Below, one piece after another: positions 1 to 12,585 of a stretch of DNA of 64,000 nt; the stretch's first letter is position 1; each line of letters begins with the position of its first letter. The stretch comes from Epiperipatus broadwayi (taxonomy: Eukaryota; Onychophora; Udeonychophora; Euonychophora; Peripatidae). The notes beneath the pieces were generated by a model. The model searched no databases. It saw only the letters and a list, made by a program, of their open reading frames with translations, and was not told the origin of the DNA. The stretch spans positions 496,001-560,000 of the forward strand of contig JAQFVV010006547.1 of the NCBI GenBank assembly GCA_028023455.1, given 5' to 3'. Made by a program: the position numbers and the translations under genes.

Positions 1-1040
1 TTTTATAAATTACAACATTAAAATGCATTAAATTTAAATTTAACACACTTTCTTTTGTGTGCCTATTTAAAACAAATAATTTTAAATTAATATGGTAAGC
101 AATTATCATAGTTAAATCAATTTTAAACTGTATTATTAAAGTTTCTAGCAAACTAAAAATATTTTTATCTTAATTATTATTAAACCATCATTAGAAATAA
201 TGAAAATATTTTAAAATAATAAAATAATTTTACAATTTAAATAAAAAGAATTTATCATCACATTTTAATAATGTGATCTAAGTAATTCCTACTACAATGC
301 TAAAACATTTCTGGTTATTTCTTCTTGTTCATTCGATATCTTTTTAATTTTTTTGTAAAGATTTTTGCTATCAGATTAATTCTCTTATATATATATCTTT
401 AGCAATAGAAATATTGCAAACTATTATTATTTTTTTAGAAATGAGTTAGAAAAATTGAATATGAATATGTAAAATAATAACTTTTAAGCTAGAGAATGAT
501 AAAACAATTAGAGATTTAAATTTTGAATATGTGCATATTTTTAAAATATAAAGATGGAAAAAAATACACGATATTATTTAGAATTTCCAAATAAGCAGTT
601 CCTGTTGTAATTATCCCATAACAGATATAATCTTACTAATGTAGATTAACAAAAATTAAATGGCAGGTATTAGTATCAGTGTAATATTTTTATGATTTTA
701 AAAGTTCAGTTGTATTTGGTAGCAAGTGTATAAAAGATTAATACAATAAATTAATTTTTTATTTTTATTTTTTAATGTTCTATTATATTTTGCCATTTAA
801 ATGGTTGTGTGAATTGATAACATTGCTTTAGAATGTAGGATTGAAATGGGTTATTCTTAAATCATCCATTTTGATGTATTATTAAATGAATATATTGTTA
901 AATGAATGTGTTTTTGGAATTAATTGTATTTAATGAACAGAATATCACTGCTTATTTATTGAAAAATAGTTGTTTTTTTAACCTTAATAAGTGAAAAATT
1001 GAGAATGAAATAGTTTAAAAGTACATCTATATGGAGTGAT
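1..1040. other. AT-rich sequence, nothing recognised
   Basis: No open reading frame of note, no repeat structure beyond short A/T runs and a short TA stretch near 388-396. I see no gene, RNA or mobile element here. Confidence 0.6.
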
Positions 1041-1045
1041 CTATA

Positions 1046-1140
1046 TGGCTTAGCACAGTGGTAGAATGTTAGACTTGAGAGCTACACATTCTCAAATTGT
1101 AGTTTGGCTGTATTGTTTGTGGTGTTTGAGCAACACATTT
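1046..1140 (+). repeat. possible tRNA-derived SINE remnant
   Basis: The segment starts with an A-box-like TGGCTTAGCACAGTGG, followed by a tRNA-like arm. A weak B-box-like AGTTTGGCT lies near 1101, and then GTGTTTGAGCAACACATTT at 1122-1140. The last block resembles the central motif of several SINE families (a 'cttgagcaa..cactt' type core). The B box is poor, so this would be an old, inactive copy. Seen: A-box and core-like block. Inferred: SINE origin. Confidence 0.35.
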
Positions 1141-1391
1141 AATTATTATTATTACTTTATTGAATATATATGCTCATGTTTTAAGAGTTTCAAACTCCAT
1201 TTTTATTGAACAATTTATTTTTTCATTTCATCAGAAAAAGTTATTGTTGACATCAGTAATCATTACTGTTTGAACTTGAAACATATACTTCTTTTTAAAT
1301 AATCCAGAAGACAAGAAAATTGTGTGGCTAAAGTAGTTATGTTATAGTTATTGAAGAAGGGATAATATACATTACACCAGGAATATTCTTC

Positions 1392-1842
1392 CTACCAAAA
1401 ATTTCCTTTGTTCCTTGTTTTTGTAAGAAGGTTTATATAGGTCAGAGAAGTTTGAACTTAAATGAAAGAATTAAGGTACATAAAAGTAGGGTTAGAAATA
1501 AATATCTTAGTTCTGCTTTGTATGTTTATGAAAAAGATACAGGTCACACTATCAATTTTGATGAAGTTAAGGTTGTCTTCTTTGAGAGAAATGAAATAAA
1601 AAGAAGTATTAAAGAATCTTTATTATTGAAAATTTATTATTCTGAAACAATTAACTTATTTAAAAGTTCTTTTAATATTAAGGGTGGATGGGAAGTAAAT
1701 GGAATTGTTGGTAAGATTAATATAAATATGGTGTTGTTTTGTAGTCCTTTACACTTGAGACATCTGCTTGTAGCAGTGAAACCATTGGTTGTGTTTTTGA
1801 TTTTATTTTATTGGCTAGTCTGTTTGAGTTTTGGATTTAGGT
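1392..1842 (+). pseudogene. Penelope-like element, GIY-YIG endonuclease tail (fragment)
   Basis: The frame is open from about 1392 and reads through a Cys-rich start (PCFCKKVYIGQRSL), then LNERIKVHK, a TGH motif about 30 residues later, and KRSIKESLLL. This is the order in the C-terminal GIY-YIG nuclease of Penelope-like retroelements: xPCxCxKVYIGxTxRxLxxRIxEH, TGHxIxF, KRxxxESLLI. YIG, the Arg of the helix and the catalytic-type Glu of ESLLL are all visible. No reverse transcriptase precedes it, so it is a 5'-truncated copy. After about residue 80 the protein is no longer family-like, and the frame ends at 1842. It is unrelated in detail to the fuller PLE at 24.2-27.9 kb, so at least two PLE lineages are present. 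Confidence 0.7.
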
Positions 1843-2246
1843 AATTTTAATTATTTATTGACTAGTTTATCTTTATGCTTGTAATGTTTATATATATTTG
1901 TAGAGAGTGAAAGAGCATAAGGCTTGCATTAATATTCTTTACATGCAGCTAAATTTGTCTTAGTCTTGATGCAGCAAGTAATTTATTGGTGATCTACTTA
2001 CTGCTGTTTGTACTTTGAAGTTTTATGAATCAATTATTGAATTTTTTTATATTTATACATGCACATGCACCCAAAGATCTGGATGTAATTTTAAATAGCC
2101 CATTAAAGTATAGACTTCTTCACATTTTCTATAAAAAGACAGTTAAGACAATGACAGTAATCACTATGCTAGCCACTTGCTGGTTAGTTATAGTTTTAAT
2201 GTTTTTGTTTTTTTTTATTGTTGTTGATTAGTTATCTATTTAGTCA

Positions 2247-2450
2247 GCAGTAAAGAATAATCTGATACCCTTTTGTCAATCAGTAATTGAATGGATGTTT
2301 AATTGGGAGATTATTTTTTTATATATAAGTAAGTTAGTATTAAACATCATTTGTTTATTAATTTTTTTTTTTTGTTTGTCTGTTTATTTTTCAGTAAAGA
2401 ATGACTTGATATCCATTTGTCAACCTGCAATTGGATAACTATTTTGATAA
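2247..2450 (+). repeat. pair of diverged ~45-bp direct repeats
   Basis: The block beginning CAGTAAAGAAT near 2250 (then TGATA, TTTGTCAA, AATTG) recurs near 2393, about 140 bp downstream, with several substitutions. It lies in otherwise anonymous sequence 3' of the PLE fragment and may be part of that element's tail. Confidence 0.5.
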
Positions 2451-2459
2451 GAGAGTGTT

Positions 2460-5018
2460 TTATGTAAAGGTAAATTGACAGCCCATTGCAGAACAAAAAA
2501 CCCTTTAGCATCTCTCTGTAAAGGAACTATGAAGAATGTTAAGGGTTTTCCGTTTTTGCTTTAATTAAACTTTAACAGTAAATAGCTAGGTATTCATTTA
2601 CTAAACAGTAAATAGATCGTTAGTGGGTTAGCTACGACTTTGCTAAGTTACGACTTTGCTATTTGAAAAACTTGCCATGTTTGCTTAGAAATCATCATCT
2701 ATTTTTTTAAAAAAAAAAATTGGAGTTTTATCCATTTTTGAACTTTATAGCATGGAGATGGAATGTGGATGTGCTCATCATTGCACTATGAGAATTTTTA
2801 TATATATAGATGGATGGGATAAATCATAGTAATTGTAAAATTTATTAATTAATTACAATGCTAAATCTATTTTATATTTCAATACTTATGTATGTGATAA
2901 CCTTATTTTTATCAGATTAAATAGTCATAAGGTAATACAAATAAAACAAAGCTACAATTTGTCATCATTATTTGCTCTATTTAATCTAAGAATATTGTGT
3001 TTAGAGCTATATCTTGTACTATACAGTGCATAATGAGCTCTATTGTTTAGAGTTATAGTTTACGAAGAGAGAATAATTTTATTAGCGTCCTGTTAATTAT
3101 TAATATTTTCGATAATCTGATATTTTAATAATTTCAGTTTCTCATCATCAATGACGCCACTCACAAGCAGTCGGATAGTTTAATATATGTTTAGAGCTTT
3201 ACACTTGTTTATATCGAATAAAGTGAGATTCGAGCAAATAAAATAGAATCATGTTGCTGATGAAATAATAGTGTGTTTACCCTCTTAGATAGTAATCACC
3301 TGAAGTCTATTATTAGAGAACTTAAGAATAAATAAACCATTTATAAAGTTCTGCATTTATTTATTAGCACTTTAGTAGAGGTCTCTAACAAAGAGATTCT
3401 GCTTTCATAGTATCACCAATCCCCCCAGAAGCTGTACAGAGCCTAGCAGATGCAAATGATTTTTTCCTCTGAATTGACAGTGACAGATGAGATTTTAAAT
3501 GCACTTCTAGAAAGTCTTACACGAAGGAATTGAACCATCGCTGCAAATCCTGTAAGAGTTTTCTCAGAATCTCCCTCGCTCTCTCTCTCTGTGAGTTCTC
3601 ACTTGATGGAGAACTTGTAATGATGCATCAATACTAGATGTAGTAGTGGAGGAGGAAGCTCCATCTTTAAGATCTCTTCTCACTGCGTTGCTGTTAACAC
3701 TCTTTCTAACCTATATTTACTCAACTTCAGTTTTTTTTCAACCTCGTGATCAGAATTTATGACAACAGGATTGAAACATGGTCTTAAATATTGCATAAAC
3801 AATAACAGTGTGATGAAGAGAATGTGCAGATTTTATGATTTTAATCTGAATAGCTACGGAAAAAAGAAGTCCATCAAAAACATGTTAATATTACAATTAT
3901 TTTAAGTATTTTTATAATCATTTGTGAAATTTCTAAAGCACTAAATGTGAAATTTAACATTATCAAACATATTTATTTATTACTATTTCTATTGAGGAAT
4001 TTATTAAATTGTTTTTTTTTTCTTTTTTTCTTTTAAAAAAACTATACTAATAAATCTGCGTCAAAATTCTGTTAAAAAAATCCTACTGAATCTAATTTTT
4101 AACATTCCATTTTTTTTTTAAATTTTTAAATTTTATACACTTATTTTAAAAGCTGATAAAAATATAAATAGATCCGAATTATTAATATTAGAATCTTTTT
4201 AATAATAAAACTTTTAATAAAGAAATATATATATATATGTTTGGTTTTTAATAGATGGTGGGGTGAAACATTCAAGAGATAATTATATTTATCAGGTAAA
4301 ATAAAATTAGAATACCATTAATGAAAACTGTTTTCAAAGTGTTGTCCGATTCACAAAAATTATCAGAAAGACAAAGTTGTTCAAATTCATATCTGTAATT
4401 ATATCGAAAATGAAGAATTTTTAAAAATTAAACATAATGTATTATATTACTATAACTTAAATGTAATTTATTAACGAATATTTTTAAAAAGTTATTTATT
4501 AAAAAATAAAATAAATAAATTTAAATAGATTACTTATACTTACTGAACTACAAAAGGGTTTGGCATTGGTGACAGAAATTCAAATACTGTATAGTCCTAC
4601 AATAAAAGGTGCACTAGTTTGAATATTATAAAAGTCATGGTTAAAAGAGAAGGGTTTAAAAAGTCTAAATTATTGGTTTTTTTAAAAAAAAAATCAGTAA
4701 AAGAATGTATATTTATATCTTACACTCATTTGAAATTTCACATTGCTAAGTAGTAAAAAAAAATTTTAAAAGTTTTTCCATCTGCTTTTTTTCAAAAAAT
4801 GATTAAATGTAAAAATGACAATTCATGAAAATTTTTTTGTTTACATTTTGACGAAAAATGTTTAGTATAGGAACTTGAACATTTTGGTTTTATGTTTCAT
4901 ACAACATTGAAAAGAAATGGTGCATAAATTTATATAAAACTTTTTACTAAGAGAAAATATATTTTGAGTAAGTATTTCAATATCAAATTGTAGTTATGTA
5001 AAATAATTCTGTAGTGTA
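2460..5018. other. non-coding stretch with a GC-richer patch at 3.41-3.73 kb
   Basis: Mostly AT-rich and featureless. A patch at about 3410-3730 is clearly richer in G+C. It contains a short CT run (about 3571-3592), and on the minus strand a B-box-like GGTTCAATTCC without a convincing A box. I could not find an extended reading frame in it. It could be an old retrocopy of an RNA or a UTR. Confidence 0.4.
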
Positions 5019-5019
5019 A

Positions 5020-5213
5020 TTTCCACTACACTATTCTCACACAAGATAAGGACTGGTTTCTATCAGCTTTTAACATCTTGTGAATGGATATAATCTTAAA
5101 CATATGACCATAGACATGTGAAAAAGATTATGAACCCCAATATGCATATTTAACACTGAACCAGCACTCATCAATTGGCCCAGACCCGCATCTTTATCAT
5201 TGTGCAATATATA
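5020..5213 (-). repeat. hammerhead-repeat family A, left copy
   Basis: The reverse complement of this segment matches 18.86-19.09 kb along its length. Shared blocks include ATGAGTGCTGGTTCAG, TTTTTCACATGTCT and GGTCATATG, followed by a distal block ending TAGTGTAGTG. It stops exactly where the 2.8 kb direct repeat begins (5215). This fits a later insertion that split an older unit into left (here) and right (18.72-19.09 kb) halves. Confidence 0.75.
5106..5180 (-). ncRNA. degenerate hammerhead ribozyme, family A
   Basis: On the minus strand the elements come in hammerhead order. Stem I is GGCCA/TGGTC. The core is TTGATGA (canonical CTGATGA, so C3 is lost), followed by a stem II hairpin GTGCTG-GTT-CAG(T)GT. 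The second core element is TAAA instead of GAAA. A long loop and ACATG-TC complete the order. Two invariant core bases are changed, so cleavage activity is not expected. The overall fold order still identifies it as a relative of 18914-18989. Confidence 0.55.
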
Positions 5214-5214
5214 T

Positions 5215-7994
5215 TGAAGCTATATATATATCTAAACATATAGATGTTTCATGCCAACTTATAAATATATAATTTTAACCAATGACTTTCAATTTATAAT
5301 TAAATAATTTTAATTTATGGGAAATTTATTTAATAAAAAATTATTTAAAACATTTTATTCATTAAAAAATTTATTAAAGACAAGTGTTTTGTGTATAGCG
5401 GTGGGTGGTCAGAAAGAAAGCTGAGATTAAATAAATAATTAATGTTCCAATTATATATCCAATTCTAGAAAATTTTAAAACACAATTAATTTAAAATTCA
5501 GCTAATTAAACATTTTACCTTTCTTGGAATATATAGAAATCTTATTAAGTAAAAAAAAAAAAAATCCCTTTGAATTTTATATTTAGAAGAATATTTTCAA
5601 TATTTTACCTTGCTGTAAAATGTGTTAATGTATGCTTAATTACTGCCAGGATGCCATAGACAAAAGGCATTAGGAATTTGGAAAACTTTACTAATTAATA
5701 AAATAGATATAAGATTAAATTGTCATTAAATTGATCAAAATTATTATCGGCACAATATATTTTAATTAAAATTAATCTGGATGCCTTTTGACTGAAGTCA
5801 TATTAATATCTTAGAAAATATTAAAGATTGTTCTTATGCTTATTATTTTTCGTTGATCTGAGATTTTTCAATATCGTAATTATTAAGAATATTTTATTTG
5901 GTGTATTATGTTAACCAGTCAGTAGAAAGTTTGTGTCTGCTTCCCCTTCACCATCTCTGGAGAGCATGATTTCAGAATCTTGATGGAGTTGTGAACAGCT
6001 GCTCATTTGAAGTCTGACAAAGGTGTACTTGAGCCAATATTCCTGTTGTCATCAAAGCATTCATCCTGCTGCCTGATTTACTGTGCCATCTTCTCCGAAA
6101 TAAGAAAGTCACTTAGTCAATTAAGCTACCTTCAGCAAAATGCTTTCCGAAGAACCAGCCTGTCTTCAATCAATTCTTGATATCTGAGAAAAGGATTATC
6201 CTTACATCTCATGCTGCTTTTTATATCTTGTTGTATTTTCAAAGCAGAAACATTTGAACTCTAGACTTGAGATCTCTGCATTATTCCTATGACCAGTAAA
6301 ACAATTCATATGTATTTGATGTACTCTTTTATTTGTATAATTTATTTTATTTCTTTAATTTTCTTTAATATTTTACTTTAATTAACCTACATTGTTAAGA
6401 ATGATCGAATAGAGTGCTAGATGCAGTCATTCTTAAACTTTACACATATTCTAAATTTATTATTTTAAAAATCAGATGACAAAGTGCTAAATTTTTGTGA
6501 ACACATTTTATTCTGAGAATCAACTTAAAAACAAACTAATTAATTAAAAGAGCAAAGTTGTTTTAAACTCCCTCACTTGCCAAAGATTTTGTTTTTCTAA
6601 AACATGATCTGTCATGCATTTCCATTGCAGATTTTACTTTTTCAATTAGAAAACTTGGTGTTTTAATACACAATTATAAAAGTTGAATTAGTTTTGGAAA
6701 TAATATTAAAAGTGAGATTGATTTTCAATTTATTTGAAAGGACAAATGTATGTTATTTGAGTTATGTTAGCCGAGATAAACTAAGATCAGTTTTCGTAAA
6801 TGTTTCATTACAATTATGTATGTAAATTGTAGACCTCTCAAGCTATTGTGCATTATATTCCCTTTAGTGTGAAGTCTGTAGGGTAGACCTTCAATAGAGA
6901 AGGGTATTCAAATCTTTTAATTTGTTAGTGTATTAGGCCTTAGTTTGGCTAGTAAGGTAATATATGACCACTTGTTTAGACTTACAATGTGGTTGACTTT
7001 GTTGATCTTTTAATTTCAAGCTTTCACAGTAAGCGTTCTTCATTTTTAATTAAATTTGCATTGCTGGGTTATTTAATTTTTTTTTTTATTTGTATATTTT
7101 GTTATTCAGTGTGATGTTCATTTCTGTTTTGGGGAAATGGATTTTCTGGCCATTCCTAGACATGATTATTCTAAAGGCGGGCATGTTTCTCATAATTTCA
7201 TACCCGGAAGGTGTTTGTCATTATTCATTGTATTATTGATGCAGATGCTCATGCCTATACAATAATAATAGTGTCATTACTGGTTATAGGAGTAGATATT
7301 CCTTCCTTCCTTGTGTGATCCTCTAATCTGATGGAATTCTTGGGTATGGTCTCACCAAAGTAGATTTATCCCATCTCTCTTTCATCATTGAATATACTCC
7401 TATGTTATCCATAACCTAGTACCATACTTACTATTTATTAATGTATTTTAAAGCCCGAGATTCCAAGCATGCAGTCTGTCATAAGGTATTCATGATTGTA
7501 ATTTTGATATAATTAAGTACATATTTTTATTGTAAGCCTGCTTGATTATTCATCATTTAATTGTTAAAACACTGTGGAATGTCCACCCTAGAGATTAAGC
7601 TTATTGTCCCTCTGTTGTGTGAGTTAATGAAAATTTATCTGCTTAGTGACTAATTAAAATTTTATTTTTATATGTAAGAAGTGCAACGTAATCTTCCTTT
7701 TTAATTTAGACCATAAATTTTACTTCACTTTAATTTTCTTTTATTATTGTTACTAATAAATTTTACACATTATCTTTCACATTTTGTGTCCTCTTTGTCA
7801 TAATTAATTAAACAATTATTTAATATAATTTTAAGAGTTTTTGTATCTCCCTAACTTAGAAGAATATAAGAAAAGGCCTTATGTGGTGACCTCAGATGTG
7901 TTGGTCACATGGCAATTGTTCTGGGAGTATAGGTAATAGGTTTTGACTTTGTACTGTTTGTAGTAATGTTCATATCTATTTTACACACAGCCAT
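5215..7994 (+). repeat. 2.8 kb direct repeat, probable 5' LTR of the gypsy element
   Basis: This block recurs, with scattered substitutions and small indels, from 13366 to 16158 and then 18651-18714. It flanks gypsy coding remnants at 9.9-13.1 kb. Both copies begin TGAAGC, and the downstream copy is preceded by a purine-rich GGCTGGAGGGATA (polypurine-tract-like), as expected for a 3' LTR. Both copies lose similarity shortly after a 'cca/aca' near 7994 and 18714. A length of 2.8 kb is long for a Ty3/gypsy LTR. The alternative is a segmental duplication that happens to flank the element. No protein is encoded in it. Confidence 0.6.
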
Positions 7995-7999
7995 GCAAG

Positions 8000-8690
8000 T
8001 TAGTGTTCACACACACATATATATATATATTATTTAACATGGCACATGCTTATATAAGGCATTAAGAATAACCCCAATATTCCTGAGGTAAATATAAATA
8101 ATTAATAATATGGCACATTACTTTAACCACATATCCCTGATATATATATACATCTTGGTCTCGTTTTATGCAGATTATTTTAATGCAATTTTGAAGTTAT
8201 GCGATTCATGTTTCTTCTTAATATTTTTCATATTTCACTATATTTATTAGATATCAAGAAATTTAAATTATTAATAACTTATTTTGACTTGAAATACTTT
8301 TTTTTTCTCAAAAATATGTTATATTAGCAGCTAATGTGAATATGACCTGAAGCTGTATTTAGAATAAATAACCTACTTATACTAATGAGTAAATAATAAT
8401 AATAGATTTATACTTATATATAAAAATATCGCAATAAATATTCAAAAATTTTTAACTTTTAAAATGTATTTTGTTAGGTTTAACAGAAATAAATAATGTA
8501 GATTTTTAAAATAAATAATGATTTTATTGATTTTATAAACTGAAAATATTTCTAATGATAATATATAATCTTTTTGTTTTGATTGCGATCTCATTTTTTT
8601 AAAATAGAAACAAAATGTGAACATTTAAAATTTATTTCAGTAGTAAAAATCAGTTGTCAACAGAAAACCATTAATACAGCACAAGACTGA
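8000..8690. other. AT-rich leader region of the gypsy element, nothing recognised
   Basis: Between the probable 5' LTR and a LINE tail. There is a short CA/TA run near 8009-8031. No primer-binding-site sequence could be assigned after the LTR end. Confidence 0.4.
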
Positions 8691-8696
8691 AATTGG

Positions 8697-8845
8697 CACT
8701 AGTTGTGTAAATGGGATGGAGCTGGGAAAACTTAGAGTGGGGAATAGAAAATAAAGTGGCTAACAAGTTTCTCTGGGCATAATTGCTGAGAGATTCTTGA
8801 CTTTGTTCAAGGAGAAGTTACATCACATCACATCGATGAATCTGA
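8697..8845 (+). repeat. 3' tail of a LINE, same family as 33.3-33.7 kb
   Basis: The block matches the reverse complement of 33290-33420 nearly base for base. Shared stretches include AGAGTGGGGAATA, AAGTGGCTAACA, TCTGGGCATAATTGCTGAGA and TTCTTGACTT, and it ends in a (CATCA) run. In the 33 kb copy this block lies directly 3' of a LINE C-terminal reading frame. So this is a severely 5'-truncated insertion of the same family, placed inside the gypsy element leader. Confidence 0.75.
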
Positions 8846-8849
8846 TTTC

Positions 8850-9858
8850 TTGCCAGTTTACAAATGATCCACACATTCGAAAATAGCGATAATGATTAAA
8901 ATATGTACGAAAAAATGTCAAATTAAATACTACAGTTAATAAAAAAAAAGTAAAAAAAGTTTGTCTTGTACCAATTTTTTTCAAATATTTGATATTTTTT
9001 ATTAGTCATACTTTATTTTCTTATTTTTTAATGCAAATTTTAAAGTAATTTTTCCTTGTTGCTTTGCTTTTATGTGAATTCTGAAAATTACAGACCCTAT
9101 CCCCATTTTTCAAGGTAAATTAAGTATTTTTGTGCGATTTTTTTTAATGCGAGTTTTCTGTGGAACCTATCTACTGCATAAAATGAGACCCAGGTGTAGA
9201 ATGTTGTTTTGTATATAGCAGGATGCTTTTTTCATTTTAATTAATAAATATAGAAATTTCTGTTGTGGATTTTGTATACAAATTCTTGTTAGTGATTTAT
9301 GAAAGTGTGCTTATAATATAATTTATACAAGTATATATATATATATATATATATATTTATACAAGTATATATATATATATATATCAATAGAAAATCATCT
9401 AAATTTTGTTTTTTCATCATTTACCAGGCTTGATTTAAGTCAACCATTGACTTATTTAATATTAGTTTTTATTTTTCAGATGAAAAAAGTGGTCAAGTTA
9501 TAATAGAGCACAATTTTTTTTCTCCCCAGTAAGTTTGAATTTTGTTTTATGTATGAAAATTTTTATTTTATAAGCAACTTGTAGTATAGGATTTCACACA
9601 CAACAGATGAAATTGGGATTCAAATAATGATTACTCACTTGGAGTATGGATGGGGGAGTAGACACATTTAATGAATAAAAAGAAAAAAAGTACAGATAGT
9701 GACACATAACATGGAGTCAGATACTATTATTAAATCAAAAAATAAGTTACCTGAAGCTGAAAACTTACAAATTACATTTAAGGAGCCCATAAAGTCATAT
9801 ATATACAGGACCATGATAAGGTAGAAAAGAAAACTACAGACCAAATATATTGATTTAA
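8850..9858. other. AT-rich, with (TA)n at 9.33-9.39 kb
   Basis: No coding signal until the gag-like frame. A TA microsatellite at about 9333-9384 is itself duplicated: ATTTATACAAG followed by TA repeats occurs twice. Confidence 0.5.
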
Positions 9859-10240
9859 ATGATCAAAATGAGAGAGCGTCAGAACAAATACAATTACAAT
9901 CTGAAACAAATGGACCACAGACTCATAGAAGTAACTCTATACCAAGAACAGATATTGAGTCAAATGAGAAAAGAAGTTCAAGAAAACTTGGAAGAGCAGG
10001 AGAAAGAAATAAATGAACCTAAAGAAAGACAGAAGGAGACCAGAGAAGAAATGCAAGAGACTGAAACTGAATTCCACCAATTAGATCTAAAAACCACTCA
10101 AGTGAGGTAGGCAATAAACGAAGAGTTACATAGCCTAAATGAAAGTTATGGAAAAGAGATGGAAGTACTTAGGCACAGTGAGACTAGCAGAGAAGTTAAA
10201 ACAAGCTGAAGACAGAAGTAGGTGAAAGCATGAACATCAA
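9859..10240 (+). pseudogene. gypsy gag-like coiled-coil remnant
   Basis: An ATG-initiated frame of 83 residues, extremely rich in Glu, Gln, Lys and Arg (ENLEEQEKEINEPKERQ, REEMQETE), ends at 10110. It appears to continue through stop codons and frame shifts (EELHSLNESYGKEMEVL) to about 10240. The composition predicts a long coiled coil, as in the N-terminal part of many Ty3/gypsy Gag proteins. It lies 1.7 kb upstream of an RT in the same orientation. The gag assignment is inferred from position; no zinc knuckle was found. Confidence 0.5.
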
Positions 10241-11756
10241 GCTAAAAGAGTTCTATGACGACTATTAGTCAGGTAGAAAGAAATTACAAAGTAGATACAA
10301 CACTGATGTAAAAAAGAAGAAACAGAAAATAGAGCAAAATCCTCTTTATACAAAGAATCTATGGGACTTCAGGCCATTAAACAACTAGGAAAAATTGAAT
10401 GGGCTTAGGAACAGGAAACTTGATTAAAAAAGAGAAAATAAGTATGTAACCAAGTTTATACATGTAAAGAGGTTCAAGGGCCATGTTGGAAAGAGTCTGA
10501 TCTAAAAGAATTATTTTCATCCCACCAGTTAAGTGAAGAAGAGCAGTTTGCTGCAAGTACCTATTTGCACAGAACCGCTCGGACTAGTTGCAGTATGTAA
10601 ATTTCAATCCCCAAATTTTAGGAAATTGCTGTCTGGCATTATTAAGGAGCTTTTAGAGTGAGGAAAGGCAAGATGGGATATTGCATAAAATCTCAGGAGA
10701 AATATCTCTTCACTGCTGAAGAAACCCACATGCAATTTTTCTTAGACAAGTGGCTTAATTAAGGTCATTGACAACTTTTCCATTTCTTCAAAGAACAAAT
10801 CATTCATGCTATCTGGTACAAATGCTGATGCAAATCCAGAAATGATGTTGAATAATCGCAGTAACAATATTGAAGAAGTGGCAGTTACTTAAAGCTATTG
10901 ATTTTGGTATCGTGACCAAGAAACCACTGGAAAAAATGAGAAGGCAAGACCCTCTCAAATTGCCTATGGCTACCATGCAAAACACCTTAATTCCTAACTA
11001 GAATCAAGAAGAAATACCTGATCAACTACTTGATAGAAGGCAAAGTAAGAAATGTCAATGGAATCTTAGGTACCATGATAGAGTCAGCAGCTGAAACCAT
11101 ACTAAATTAAAGAAACAACACTTTCACAAGAACCATGGAAAACTATAAAGGGCTCCATGAATATATTTTTCACAACAGGGTTCCAAAGAACAATTAAGGA
11201 ACAGTAATGCCATGCCTTTGCTCTTAACCTCCAATATTTTATTTGAGACAAAATCTTATCTCGAATATACAGCCCCAGTCATATTACATGATACAGATAC
11301 CAATGGAAAGTATTGATCACTACCCTATTGGATACCAGCAGTTTTCTAATCTAAAGAATGGTTTCTGCAAATGAAGGAACAGATTAAGATAGCCCCTATC
11401 TTGCCACTTAAACAGATATAGGTAATGATAGCTAATGAATGAAATGCTAGGATAGAACCATGCACGTTTGGATGGAAATGAACCTTGATACCACCAGAAC
11501 AGAATATGTATTCTTTATCATCTTGGTCCTGATACAGAATATGGTCTTGGGTTTCGACTTTTTTAATCAGTACCATTACATCATAGGGATAGTCAGGTAA
11601 TATCTAATATCCAAGATGGATAGGATTGCATTTTTGGAGAAGCCAGAGTATAAACATATGCAGGTAAATTGTCCACAGAAAACCATTGATGAGTGAATGA
11701 TTCTAGAAAAGTAGGTGCTCCTTGATTCTAGAAAAGTAGGTGCTCCTTCTTAACTA
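10241..11756 (+). pseudogene. decayed gag/protease region of the gypsy element
   Basis: No long frame survives, but base composition differs from the flanks and short coding-like pieces remain, for example LFSSHQLSEEEQFAAS near 10.5 kb. A protease active-site motif could not be identified with confidence. The minus-strand frame at 11346-11576 has no family resemblance and is taken as a shadow. Confidence 0.4.
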
Positions 11757-12436
11757 GAGAGAAGGAGAAGCAGAAACTGATCAGAATCTTAGAGGATCAT
11801 TCTTCAATGTTTTCTAACAAATCTGGCAATACATGGATATGTGCACCACATTACGGTCAAAGAGGAAACCCACTTACATATCCCATTCCATTTAATTATA
11901 AAAAGGAGGTAGATGACCAATTGCAACAAATGATCAGTTGGGAGGTTGTTGAGAAAAGTCCATTCTCATATAATAATCCCTTAGTTGTAATAAAGGAAAA
12001 AAATGGATCTGTGCACTTATGCCTTGATGCATGTAAGTTGTATGAGATTACAATACCCAAAAGAGACACAACACATCCCATTCAGGAATTATTTACCCAT
12101 CAGGCCAACAAGAATATTTTTTCAACTATGGATCTGACCCCAAGTTACTGGCAGATCGTACTTCATTCTCAGAAACACAAGTATATCATATTTAGGTATG
12201 ATGGCTATACCTATGTATTCCAACACATGCCTTTTGGCTCAATAAATAGTGAGGCAGGGTTGTTCAGGTGCCTGGATGAAGTGTGGTCACCTGAATTAAA
12301 AGTTATTTTAGTATGCTATGTGGATGATATTGTCATTGCATCTGCCAATCCTGAAGAATATATGAAACATCTCAACAGTTTCCAAAGGTTGGGAAGAGCT
12401 GAGCTATCCTTTCTGACTATGGATTCCCATTTATGA
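11757..12436 (+). pseudogene. pol: Ty3/gypsy reverse transcriptase
   Basis: The frame is open from about 11757, with an ATG at 11807, and gives about 225 residues. The order is typical of Ty3/gypsy RT: LIRILEDHSSMF; the strand-order block with PFSYNNPLVVIKEKNGSVHLC; then FSTMDLTPSYWQI, carrying the first catalytic Asp; then MPFGSINSEAGLFRCLDEVW; then YVDDIVIAS, carrying the catalytic Asp pair. GYWQI-type and MPFG motifs are family signatures. The catalytic residues are intact, but the domain breaks off after about EYMKHLN: the thumb, connection and RNase H domains are absent. CLDACKLYEIT (usually C.D.R.LN..T) and other changes show drift. Neighbours are the gag-like remnant upstream and the integrase tail downstream. 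Confidence 0.9.
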
Positions 12437-12585
12437 TCAGGGAATGGAAAGCGTATATAAAGAATGGAATAACTCTTACTGACATCCATAAGAAACCTCA
12501 GTGAAACCCATGTGAACAGGTCATGAGGGAATTAAACCGATTGTTTCATACTTATACTGGGGAAACCATAGAAGATAGGTAAAGC

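Noticed and set aside
3505-3545. B-box-like GGTTCAATTCC on the minus strand as a tRNA/SINE
   Set aside because: No A box or cloverleaf could be found at the proper distance.
11346-11576. Minus-strand frame opposite the gypsy element
   Set aside because: Lies within plus-strand element remnants and shows no recognisable domain.
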